Shown here: in pieces, positions 1 through 7,921 of the stretch
Layout of the letters: every line of letters starts with the position of its first letter
Position numbering within the stretch: position 1 is the first letter of the stretch
From: RYN-230 sp963841695
GTDB lineage: Bacteria; Actinomycetota; Actinomycetes; Streptosporangiales; Streptosporangiaceae
Length of the DNA: 64,000 bases
Reading direction: 5' to 3'
Assembly: GCA_963841695.1 (NCBI GenBank)
Contig: CAWJDQ010000002.1
Location: 186,001 to 250,000, forward strand
Translations under genes and position numbers: made by a program
The notes under the pieces: generated by a model
The model's database searches: none
What the model was told of the DNA's origin: nothing
The model's input: only the letters and a program-made list of their open reading frames with translations

Positions 1-245
1 TGGACGAGCAGGTGCTCGACCACTGGGACGGCGTGCACCTGGGCTACTTCCAGAAGATCAGGGTCCGGGTGCAGACGCTGGACGGCGACGTGGCCGCCTG
101 GCTCTACGTGCTCAACGACTACGAGGGGGGCCTGCCGTCCGCGCGCTACCTGGGCATCGTGGCGGACGCCGCCGAGATGGCCGGCGCCCCGGCTGACTAC
201 GTGGCCGGGCTGCGGGCCCGCCCCTGCGCGTCACTCGGCAGCTGA
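1..245 (+). CDS. gamma-glutamylcyclotransferase-like protein, 3' end only
   Basis: This is the C-terminal part of a gene whose start lies left of the window; the frame is open from base 3. About 80 residues are visible. They contain an AWLYV strand followed by a GLPS..YL..I motif and a final P.DYV..L helix, which is the C-terminal pattern of small AIG2/gamma-glutamylcyclotransferase-fold proteins. Members of the family release 5-oxoproline from gamma-glutamyl compounds, but the catalytic Glu region is outside the window, so the substrate cannot be inferred. It is convergent with the transketolase pair on the other strand, 25 bp away. Confidence 0.6.
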   Translation, partial: DEQVLDHWDGVHLGYFQKIRVRVQTLDGDVAAWLYVLNDYEGGLPSARYLGIVADAAEMAGAPADYVAGLRARPCASLGS

Positions 246-270
246 CCCGCGGGCGCGCCCAGCGTACGGC

Positions 271-1167
271 TCAGACCCGCAGGAACGAGGCGATCGAGGC
301 CCGCAGCGACCGGGCGTCCAGCCCGTGCGCGGCCTGATGCTCGGCGGGCGTCCCGTACCGGCGCAGTTCGCGGCGGCCGACGCCCAGCCCCAGGATCCGG
401 TGCGGCAGGTCGCGCAGCGCGTCCGCGACGGCCGGCACTGAGGTCCCGGCCAGGTACGGCTCGACCAGCACCACGTCCGGGGCCGCCAGGCTGTCCCGCA
501 GCGTCCCCGCGTCCAGCGGCCGGATAGTGGCCGCATACAGCACGGTGACGTCGAATCCGAGGGTGGCGTCAACCACGGCGTCCGCCAGCGGGCCGACCGC
601 CAGCACCGTCCCCTGACGCCCGCGGCGCAGCATGGTCAGCCGGCCCGGCTCGCCGTCCAGCGGGACCGCGTTGGTCTCCGTGGACAGCCGCACGTAGACC
701 AGGCCGTCCCCGCGCGCCGCCGCGCGGATCTGGCGCTCGGCCTCGTCGGGATGCCCCGGAACGTGCACGGTCCAGCCCGGCAGCGTGCCGAGCAGGGCGA
801 CGTCGCCGGGTGACTGGTGAGTGCGGCCGTTGTCGGCGTAGTCGTAGGACGCGGCCAGGCTGACCAGGACGGCGCCGGCCGCCGCAGCCTGGTGGTTCAG
901 GTCCAGCTTGATCTGCTCGAAGGGCCGCTCGATGAGGAAACTGGCGAACGTGCTGGCGATCGGCCGCACCCCGGTCAGGGCCAGCCCGCCCGCCACGCTG
1001 ATCAGCAGCTGCTCCCGGATCCCCACGTTGATGACCCGGTCCGGGTAGCGGGCGGCGGCCGGCCGGAACGCGTCCGCCGAGATGTCGGCCAGCACCACGG
1101 CCAGCCGGGGGTTCCCGGCCAGCAGGCCGCTGGTGACCGCCGCGAAGCGTTCCCGCATGGTTTCCAT
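271..1167 (-). CDS. transketolase, C-terminal subunit
   Basis: A 298-residue protein matching the pyrimidine-binding and C-terminal domains of transketolase. In split transketolases these sit on a separate chain that pairs with the TPP-binding chain encoded just upstream. Visible features are the INVGIREQ segment, whose Glu normally contacts the TPP aminopyrimidine, the ASFLIERPFEQIK helix, and a SYDYADNGRTHQS region. The start is ATG, with a GGAG Shine-Dalgarno that overlaps the expected stop of the upstream subunit, implying translational coupling. It transfers two-carbon ketol units between sugar phosphates in the pentose phosphate pathway, or acts on a related substrate; split forms in actinomycetes are often paralogues of uncertain substrate. 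Confidence 0.85.
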   Translation of the reverse strand: METMRERFAAVTSGLLAGNPRLAVVLADISADAFRPAAARYPDRVINVGIREQLLISVAGGLALTGVRPIASTFASFLIERPFEQIKLDLNHQAAAAGAVLVSLAASYDYADNGRTHQSPGDVALLGTLPGWTVHVPGHPDEAERQIRAAARGDGLVYVRLSTETNAVPLDGEPGRLTMLRRGRQGTVLAVGPLADAVVDATLGFDVTVLYAATIRPLDAGTLRDSLAAPDVVLVEPYLAGTSVPAVADALRDLPHRILGLGVGRRELRRYGTPAEHQAAHGLDARSLRASIASFLRV

Positions 1168-1176
1168 GACCGTCTC

Positions 1177-1882
1177 CTATCGCTTGGGCTCTGACGACCG
1201 CGGCCACCAGGTGCGGCCGGCCGGGATGCGGCGCGGTGAGCGCGGCCTCCAGCGCGTCGTGATCCCGCCCGCTGACCCGGCGCACCGACCAGCCCTCGGC
1301 GGCGAACCGGGTCTGCACCCCGCCCGGCCAGCCGTGGGTGGACGACGCGTTGTCCACCACCACCACGTGCAGCGCGTCCAGCCGCGCGGCGCGGGCGAAC
1401 GCGATCGCCTCGTGGTTGGATCCCTCGTCCAGCTCGGCGTCCCCGACCAGGACGAACACCCGCGAGTCAGTCAGTTCCCGGGCGCGCAGCCCGAGCGCCA
1501 CCCCGGCGGCCAGCGGCAGCCCGTGGCCGAGTGACCCGCTGGAAATCTCCACCCCCGGGACCAGGGTCCGGTCCGGGTGCAGCCCCAGGGCGGATCCGAA
1601 CGCGCCGAAACCGGGCAGGTCCGCGGGATCGACGAAGCCCTTGGCCGCGAGCACCGCGTAGTACGCCATCGGCCCGTGCCCCTTGGACAGCAGGAAGCGG
1701 TCCCGCGCGTCGTCCCCGGCGGTCTGCGGGGTGACCCGCAGCACCCGGTCGTAGAGCACCCACAGCACGTCCAGGGTGGAGGTGGCCGCCTGGTCGTGCT
1801 TGTCGTCCCCGGTCATCAGCGACATCAGGCCGGGCAGGTCGGCGAAGGTGGCGGGCGGGCGGTGGTTCGCGATCGTCGTCAT
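1177..1882 (-). CDS. transketolase, N-terminal (TPP-binding) subunit, frameshifted near its end
   Basis: About 235 residues of the TPP-binding half. The LLSKGHGPMAYYA and SSGSLGHGLPLAAG segments and the GDAELDEGSNHEA motif that binds Mg-pyrophosphate are all present. The start chosen is ATG at 1882; an upstream TTG is possible but lies in the operator. The frame runs on past the expected end into the next gene. Removing the single A at 1192 gives an ending VVEPKR and a TAG at 1179-1177 directly on the GGAG ribosome site of the C-terminal subunit. The 706-bp span is 3n+1, as expected for one inserted base. This is probably a sequence error rather than a natural fusion. Confidence 0.8.
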
Positions 1883-1894
1883 GACCCCATGCTC

Positions 1895-1918
1895 TGACTT
1901 CAAGCGCGCTTTAAGTCA
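1895..1918. promoter_or_regulatory. 24-bp near-perfect palindrome, probable operator of the transketolase pair
   Basis: The left half TGACTTCAAGCG and right half CGCTTTAAGTCA pair at 11 of 12 positions around a perfect AAGCGCGCTT core. It lies 12 bp upstream of the N-terminal transketolase start and 5 bp after the stop of the upstream PH-domain gene. The size and symmetry suit a dimeric repressor. No regulator gene for it is adjacent, so the binding protein is unknown. Confidence 0.55.
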
Positions 1919-1923
1919 ATAGA

Positions 1924-2571
1924 TCAGGCCAGCGCCAGGACCAGCAGGATCAGCAACGGAACCGCCATCGCCGCGATGGGGCCCCAGGTCCAGCGGGCCT
2001 GGAGGCGGGCGGGAGGCGCGTCCGGGGCCGCGGCGGAGCGCTGCATCTGGGCCCGTTCGTCCAGCTGCCGGGCGATGAATTCGGGCGCTGATCCGGTCAG
2101 CGCCGTCTGGGCCTCGCCGGGGAGTCTGGCGTATCCGGGTGCCGGGGTCATCCCGCGGCGGGCGGCGCGGCGGGCCCGCAGCTCGGCACGGGTCCGGGAG
2201 CGGCCCGACGACTGCACCGCCCAGCTGTGCACGAGCCGGTCACCGGCCGGCCCGCGGTAGTGGACCCGCACGTTGTGGACCAGATCCACCTGGCTCACCG
2301 CGGCCCACGGCAGCACGTGCACCCGCAGCGGGTTCACCACGGTGACCCCCGCGGCGTCGGCCACGATCCGGGGACGCAGCGCGCAGGCGTACATGATCCC
2401 GCTGATCGCGAGGACGACGACGGCCGTGACCAGCGCCGCGTGGTCATGGTGACTCAGGGCGAGCACGATCAGCGCCGCGACCGCGAACGCGGCCCAGGCC
2501 CACCACGCCACCAGGGATCCGGTAGTCCGGTAGACCTGCCGCTCACCGAGCAGACCCTGCCGCGAGAACAC
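1924..2571 (-). CDS. PH-domain membrane protein
   Basis: A 215-residue protein beginning at GTG. Two hydrophobic segments lie near residues 20-65 (WWAWAAFAVAALIVLAL and ALVTAVVVLAISGIMYA). They are followed by a PH-like stretch with ADAAGVTVVNPLRVHVLPWAAV, typical of bacterial PH-domain families. Next comes a basic, Arg-rich linker, and a third hydrophobic segment sits at the C-terminus (WGPIAAMAVPLLILLVLALA). Such proteins are common in actinomycetes, and no biochemical role is established for this branch. It reads in the same direction as the transketolase pair, but the palindrome between them suggests separate control. Confidence 0.65.
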   Translation of the reverse strand: MFSRQGLLGERQVYRTTGSLVAWWAWAAFAVAALIVLALSHHDHAALVTAVVVLAISGIMYACALRPRIVADAAGVTVVNPLRVHVLPWAAVSQVDLVHNVRVHYRGPAGDRLVHSWAVQSSGRSRTRAELRARRAARRGMTPAPGYARLPGEAQTALTGSAPEFIARQLDERAQMQRSAAAPDAPPARLQARWTWGPIAAMAVPLLILLVLALA

Positions 2572-2811
2572 CGGCTCAGCCTATGCCGGCCCGGCGCCAG
2601 CCCGCCCATCACCGGCAGGCGCCCGGGCGGCCCGGCATTCCCGCATCAAACCGTCCCTATCGGGACCAGGTGCTACGGTGATCCGCCAGTGGCACCGTGC
2701 ATCGCGCTGGCCTCCGGCCGCCCGGTGGCGCATGCTGAGCACACTGCCGCAGGCGCGGTCGCGGCCGCGCGGGTCCGGTCAGGTCCGCCTGCGCAGAGGT
2801 GGGAGGTCAGG

Positions 2812-5114
2812 ATGCAGCATCCTGGGGACCCGGGTGGTCCGGACCGAGGACCCGCGCCTGCTGACGGCCGGCGGTACCTACGTCGACGACCTGCGGGTCC
2901 CCGAACTGACCGGTGCGGTGCGGGCCACGTTCGTGCGCAGCCCGGTCGCGCACGCGCTGATCACCGGCCTGGACGTCTCGGCCGCCCGGGCCGCCCCCGG
3001 CGTGCTCGCCGTGCTCACCGCCCGGGACCTGGATGACCTGCCCCCGCCGCCCCCCGACGACGGGCCGGGCAGCGAGGGCGCCCCGGTGCCGATGGGCGGC
3101 CCGTGGGCCGAGCCCTTGCTGGCCGCGGACCGGGTGCGGTTCGTCGGTGAGCCGGTGGCGATGGTCCTGACCGACGACCGCTACCAGGGCGAGGACGCGG
3201 CCGAACTGGTCAGCGTGGACTACGAGCCGCTGCCCGCGGTGGTGGGCTTCGGCGGCGCGCTGGACCCGCCGGGCGCTGCTGTTCGCGGGGACGGACTCCA
3301 ACGTGGCGGTGAGTTCCGGCCCGCCCGCCGACCACGCCGCTTTCGACGGCTGCGACGTGGTGATCGAGCACATCATCGAGAACCAGCGGCTGGCGCCGGT
3401 CCCGCTCGAGGGGCGCGCGGCCGCCGCCCAGTGGGCGGACGGCCGGCTGACCGTGTGGCTGAGCACGCAGAACGCGCAGATCTCCCGGTTCATCCTGGCT
3501 GGCGCGCTGGGGCTCGATCCGGCCGCGATCCGGGTGATCACCCCGGATGTGGGCGGCGGGTTCGGCGCCAAGGTCGGGCTGGACCGGGACGGGATCACGG
3601 TCGCCTGGGCGGCCCGGCGGACCGGCCGGCCGGTCCGCTGGTCGGAAACCCGCCGCGAGAACCTGGTCGGCATGACGCACGGGCGGGCCCAGCAGCAGGC
3701 CATCACGCTCGGCGGGACGCGGGACGGGCAGTTCCTCGCGTACCGGCTCGAGATCGTCCAGGACACCGGGGCCTACCCCCGGATGAGCGGCTTCCTCCCC
3801 GGCCTGACCAGCCTGATGGCCGTCGGCCCGTACTGGATCCCGCGCGTGGAAACCGCCTTCCGGGTCGTGGTGACGAACACCACGCCGATCTCGGCCTACC
3901 GCGGCGCGGGGCGCCCGGAGGCCACCGCCGCGATCGAGCGGGCCGTGGACCTGTTCGCCGCCGAGATCGGCATGGACCCGGCCGAGGTCCGGCGGCGGAA
4001 CCTGATCCCCGCGGGCAGCTTTCCCTACACGACCGGGAGCGGGGCCGTCTACGACAGCGGGGACTACGTCCGGGCGCTGGACACGGTCCTGGCCGGCGCG
4101 GGCTACCGCGCGCTGCGGGAGGAGCAGGCCCGCCGCCGCGCGCGCGGCGACGTGCTGCAGCTGGGCCTGGGGCTGGCCAGCTACGTGGAGATCACCGCGG
4201 CCGACGCGGCCGCCGGGGAGACCGCCCGGCTCGTCGTGCACGGGGACGGCGCGGCCACGGTGTACACCGGCAGTTCCGCGCACGGCCAGGGCCATCACAC
4301 GGCCTGGGCCATGCTCGTCCAGGCCGAGCTGGGCATCCCGATGGCCAGGGTGACGGTGATCCACGGGGACACCGAGGTCATCCCGCAGGGCGTCGGCACC
4401 TACGCGTCACGGTCACTCCAGCTCGGCGGGGTCGCCGTGCATATGGCCGCCCTGGACGTGAAGGAGCAGGCCCGCAGGGTCGCCGCGCACCTGCTCGAGG
4501 CCAGCGAGGCCGACCTGGAGCTGGACGCCGAGCGCGGGCTATGGCAGGTCCGCGGGGACCCCGCGACCGGCCAGACCTGGGCTGAGGTCGCCGGGCACGC
4601 CGGGCCGGACGGCCTGGCCGCCTACGTGGAGTACACCGGGGGACGCCCGACCTTCCCGTTCGGCACCCACCTGGCGGTCGCCGAGGTCGACACCGAGACC
4701 GGCCAGGCCCGGCTGGTCCGGCTGGTGACCGTGGACGACGCCGGGACAGTGGTCAACCCGGTGCTGGCCGAGGGGCAGCGGCACGGCGGGATCGCCCAGG
4801 GCGTGGCGCAGGCCCTGCTGGAGGAGATGCTCTACGACGCCGACGGCAACCCGCTCACCAGCACCCTCGCCGACTACGCCATGATCACGGCGGCGGAGCT
4901 GCCCAGCTTCGAGCTGCTGCCCAGCGAGACCCCGACCGACATCAACCCGCTGGGCGCCAAGGGCATCGGCGAGGCGGGCACGATCGGCGCCGCACCCGCC
5001 ACCCAGAACGCGGTCATCGACGCGGTCAGCCACCTCGGGGTACGGCACATCGACATGCCAGCCACGCCCGCCCGGGTCTGGGCCGCGATCAGTGCCGCCC
5101 GGCAGGCTGGCTAG
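2812..5114 (+). CDS. xanthine dehydrogenase/CoxL-family molybdopterin-binding large subunit, two frameshifts
   Basis: The catalytic subunit of a molybdenum hydroxylase, about 766 residues after repair. Visible motifs include RVVRTEDPRLLT at the N-terminus, VRFVGEPVAMVL, DVGGGFGAK, ISAYRGAGRPEA and a C-terminal GIGEAGTIG with the catalytic Glu. The AYRGAGR sequence is the aldehyde-oxidase/form II type, not the AYxCSFR of true CO dehydrogenase. ATG at 2812 follows a perfect GGAGG, but an extra C at 2815 takes it out of frame. A second extra base lies in the GGG run at 3271-3273. Removing both gives a span divisible by three. No FAD or [2Fe-2S] subunit gene lies in the window, so its partners and substrate are unknown. 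Confidence 0.8.
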
Positions 5115-5949
5115 GCGAACGCCGGGGCGTAGTCGGCCGCGAACTGCGCGAAGGACCGGGCAGGCCGGCGAGGGCCGGCACATCGCCGGTGACCCACTCC
5201 GCGTCGCCCTCGGCGATCATGCTGAACGCCTGGGCGTTCATCTCGGCCACCGGCCCGGGGACGCCCGCCTGGATCATGGCCTGCTTGTTGTCCTCGAAGC
5301 TGAGCTCACGGTAGGTGATGGTGCGGCCCAGCAGCGCCGAGAGCACCGCGGCCACGTCATAGTTGGAGATCAGCTCCGGGCCGGTGAGCCAGTAGGTCTG
5401 CCCGGCGTGCGGCGCGGGCGACGCGGCGATCTCGGCGGCCACCGCCCCGACGTCGCGCGCGTCAACCATGCCCATCCGCCCGCGGCCGGCCGAGGAGCCG
5501 AAGCCGCTGGTCTTCGCGATCGCCGGGGCCAGGACCAGGACATTCTGCATGTAGGCGTTGGCCCGCAGGAGCGTGTGCGGCAACCCGGAGGCCGCCAGCC
5601 CGGCCTCGATCTCGGCCTGCCAGCGCCGCCGGGCGATGGGAGAGTCCGCCGAGGCGTTGCTGGTCACCTTGACGACGGGCCCGGCCCCGGCGCGGGCGGC
5701 GCTGTGGATCACGTTCAGCTCCTGGGCGGGCCCGCCTGGGCTGACGAGCACCACGCCGGTCACGCCGGCCATCGCCGCGTCGATGCTGGCGGGCTGGTCC
5801 AGGTCGCCCACGGCGATCTCCGCGCCCGCGTCTGCCAGCGCCGTCGCGTGCTCCGGGTGGCGCGCCAGCACCCGGACCGGAACCCCCCGCTGCCGCAGCC
5901 GGAGCGCTGCCTCGGAGCCGACCTTCCCGGGCGTCGTGACCAGAATCAT
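5111..5949 (-). CDS. NmrA/QOR2-like NAD(P)H-binding oxidoreductase, frameshifted at the 3' end
   Basis: An atypical short-chain NAD(P)-binding protein of about 279 residues. It has an MILVTTPGKVGS Rossmann start and a GMVDARDVGAVAAE segment, followed by LTGPELISNYDVAAVLSALLGR, all typical of the NmrA-like/quinone-reductase-2 group. ATG at 5949 follows GGAG. The frame breaks near 5155: adding one base there restores RSFAQFAADYAPAFA and a stop at 5113-5111. It then overlaps the convergent hydroxylase stop by 3 bp in a shared CTAG. It is divergent from a TetR gene across a 96-bp region with two identical-half-site operators, which is good evidence that the TetR protein controls it. The substrate is unknown. 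Confidence 0.8.
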
Positions 5950-5976
5950 GGGCTGCTTCTCTCCGCCTCGATTAAA

Positions 5977-5992
5977 TGGGTTACGTAACCCA
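5977..5992. promoter_or_regulatory. TetR-type operator 1
   Basis: A perfect 16-bp palindrome, TGGGTT-ACGT-AACCCA, between the divergent NmrA-like and TetR genes, 28 bp upstream of the NmrA start codon. Its half-sites and 4-bp spacer are the same as those of the site at 6010-6025. Confidence 0.75.
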
Positions 5993-6009
5993 CTCTGGCC
6001 GGCGCACAC

Positions 6010-6025
6010 TGGGTTGTCAAACCCA
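6010..6025. promoter_or_regulatory. TetR-type operator 2
   Basis: TGGGTT-GTCA-AACCCA has the same half-sites and 4-bp spacing as operator 1. Its centre is 33 bp away, about three helical turns, so both sites face the same side of the DNA. It lies 20 bp upstream of the tetR start, next to a TAGGGT hexamer (6034-6039) placed as a -10 box for a leaderless transcript, which suggests autoregulation. Confidence 0.75.
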
Positions 6026-6045
6026 GAATCGGGTAGGGTGGTGGC

Positions 6046-6648
6046 ATGGCGAGCGACACGCGGCAGCGGTCCAGGCTGACCCCCAAGGGAGCGCGGACCC
6101 GCGCCCGGATCGTCGCCGCCGCCGCGCGGCTGATCCACGAGCACGGCGTGGCCGGTACCACCCTCGAGGACGTCCGGGCGGCGGCCGGGGTCGGCGGCTC
6201 GCAGCTCTACCACTACTTCGCCGATAAGGATGAGCTCGTGCAGGCGGTCATCGACCACCAGGCCGAGGCCATCGTCGGTCACACCGAACGGGCCGGCCTG
6301 GGCACCATCGACGGGCTGCGGGCGTGGCGCGACATGGTCATCACCGAGGCCAGGAGTGGCGACGGCCAGGGAGGCTGCCCTCTCGGCTCGCTCGGCAGCC
6401 AGCTCGCCGAGAGCGACCCTGCGGCCCGCGCCCTGGTCGCGGCCGGTTTCGGGCGGTGGTCAGCCACGCTCAGCGACGGCCTGCGGGCCCTGCAGGCGGC
6501 TGGGCACCTGGCCGGCCTCGACCCGGACGACCTCGCCGTGACGCTGCTCGCCGCGCTTCAGGGCGGGCTCCTCCTCGCGCAGGTCCAGCGGGACACCCGG
6601 CCGCTCGAAACCGCCGTCGACACCCTCCTCGCGCTCGCCTCCCGTTAG
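6046..6648 (+). CDS. TetR/AcrR-family transcriptional regulator
   Basis: A 200-residue one-component repressor. Residues about 15-65 form the TetR helix-turn-helix (RARIVAAAARLIHEHG, TTLEDVRAAAGVGGSQLYHYFADKDEL). The C-terminal ligand domain contains GGCPLGSLGSQLAE, seen in the LmrA/YxaF-like branch that often controls oxidoreductase or efflux genes. ATG is at 6046; a TAGGGT box ends 6 bp before it and there is no well-placed Shine-Dalgarno, so translation may be leaderless. It is divergent from the NmrA-like oxidoreductase and most likely represses that gene and itself. The inducer is unknown. Confidence 0.9.
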   Translation: MASDTRQRSRLTPKGARTRARIVAAAARLIHEHGVAGTTLEDVRAAAGVGGSQLYHYFADKDELVQAVIDHQAEAIVGHTERAGLGTIDGLRAWRDMVITEARSGDGQGGCPLGSLGSQLAESDPAARALVAAGFGRWSATLSDGLRALQAAGHLAGLDPDDLAVTLLAALQGGLLLAQVQRDTRPLETAVDTLLALASR

Positions 6649-6682
6649 CGAAGGCTCCCGCCGGGGGTGCCGCGGCGGCCGT

Positions 6683-7921
6683 TCAGGCGTGGGCGCTGTC
6701 CGAGAGGGGCTCGGGGGCCACCGAGCTGCCCCGGACCGCGGCGATCGCGGCGGCGGACAGCAGCCGCACCCCGATGCCGATCGCGCTCTCGTCCACGTCG
6801 AACGCGGGCTGGTGGATGTCGAAGTCCTGGGCGGAGCCGGGCACCCGGGTGCCCAGCCGGGCCAGTGAGCCCGGCACCGACTCCAGGTACCAGGCGAAGT
6901 CCTCCCCGCCCAGGCTCTGCTGGGTGGTGGTGATCGCGTCGGCGCCGAGCACCCGCTCGGCCGCGGCGGACAGCAGGGCCGTGCTGGACGGCTCGTTCAC
7001 GGTGGGCGGGACACTGCGCTGGTAGGCCAGGTCGGCGATGACCCCGTAGGCGCTGGCCACCGACTCGATCAGGGCCTTGAGCAGGTCCGGCGCCTCGTGC
7101 CAGGCCTTGTCGTCGAGGCACCGGACGGTGCCTTCCACCACGCCGTCATCGGGGATGGAGTTGGCGCCGGTGCCGGCGCTCACCCGGCCCCACACCAGGC
7201 TGAGGCTGGACCGCGGGTCGACCCGCCGGGACAGCGCGGCGGGCAGCTCGGTGACGATCTTGCCGAGCGCGTAGACCAGGTCCGCAGTCAAATGAGGCCG
7301 GGCGGTATGTCCGCCCGGCCCGGTCACCCGGACGGTAATGCGGTCACAGGCGGCGGTGATGGGGCCGCTGCGCACCCCCACCTTCCCTGCGTCCAGGCGC
7401 GGGTCGCAGTGCAGGCCGAAGATGCGGTCCACCGAGGCGATGCCGCCCGCCGCCATGACGTCCAGCGCGCCGCCGGCTACCTCCTCGGCCGGCTGGAAGA
7501 TGAGCCGCACCCGGCCGGGCACCCGGCCCGCCGCCGCCTGCTGGGCCAGGAACAGCCCCGCGCCCAGCACGATGGTGGTGTGCACGTCGTGCCCGCAGGC
7601 GTGGCAGGCGTTGGGCACCGTGGACCGGTACGGGACCTGCTTCTCATCGCTCAGCGGCAGCGCGTCCAGGTCAGCCCGCAACGCGACCAGCGGGCTGCCG
7701 TCGGAGTTGTCGCCGATGTCCGCGATCAGCCCGGTTCCCTTGGGCAGGATCATCGGCCGCAGGCCCGCGGCGGCCAGGCGGAGCGCGATCCGCCGGGTGG
7801 CCCGGTGCTCGTGGTAGCCCAGCTCCGGGTGGGCATGCATGTCACGGCGGAAGTCGATCAGCTCAGATTCGTGCGCGGCCAGGAACGAGCCGAGATCGGC
7901 GCGCAGGGCGTCATTCGGCAT
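6683..7921 (-). CDS. M20-family amidohydrolase
   Basis: A 412-residue metallopeptidase-fold amidohydrolase. The metal-binding and catalytic motifs are visible: RRDMHAHPELGYHE, ALRADLDALP, ACHACGHDVHTT and FQPAEEVAGGA, with GGEDFAWY near the C-terminus. The dimerisation domain lies in the middle (GPGGHTARPH). Relatives remove acyl or carbamoyl groups from amino acids. ATG at 7921 was chosen over an upstream start because GGAGG sits 6 bp before it. Its first 11 bp overlap the end of the GCS2-type ligase gene, so the two are co-translated. A ligase next to an amide hydrolase suggests making and breaking a small gamma-amide, but this is inference. It is convergent with tetR, 34 bp away. Confidence 0.85.
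   Translation of the reverse strand: MPNDALRADLGSFLAAHESELIDFRRDMHAHPELGYHEHRATRRIALRLAAAGLRPMILPKGTGLIADIGDNSDGSPLVALRADLDALPLSDEKQVPYRSTVPNACHACGHDVHTTIVLGAGLFLAQQAAAGRVPGRVRLIFQPAEEVAGGALDVMAAGGIASVDRIFGLHCDPRLDAGKVGVRSGPITAACDRITVRVTGPGGHTARPHLTADLVYALGKIVTELPAALSRRVDPRSSLSLVWGRVSAGTGANSIPDDGVVEGTVRCLDDKAWHEAPDLLKALIESVASAYGVIADLAYQRSVPPTVNEPSSTALLSAAAERVLGADAITTTQQSLGGEDFAWYLESVPGSLARLGTRVPGSAQDFDIHQPAFDVDESAIGIGVRLLSAAAIAAVRGSSVAPEPLSDSAHA

Noticed and set aside
569..1176. Extension of the transketolase N-terminal frame as a fused Arg/Gly-rich domain
   Set aside because: It is the out-of-frame reading of the C-terminal subunit gene caused by one inserted base; the sequence has no protein-like conservation.
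2653..2666. Operator GTCCC-N4-GGGAC upstream of the molybdenum hydroxylase
   Set aside because: Only 5-bp arms of GC-rich sequence, too likely by chance here.
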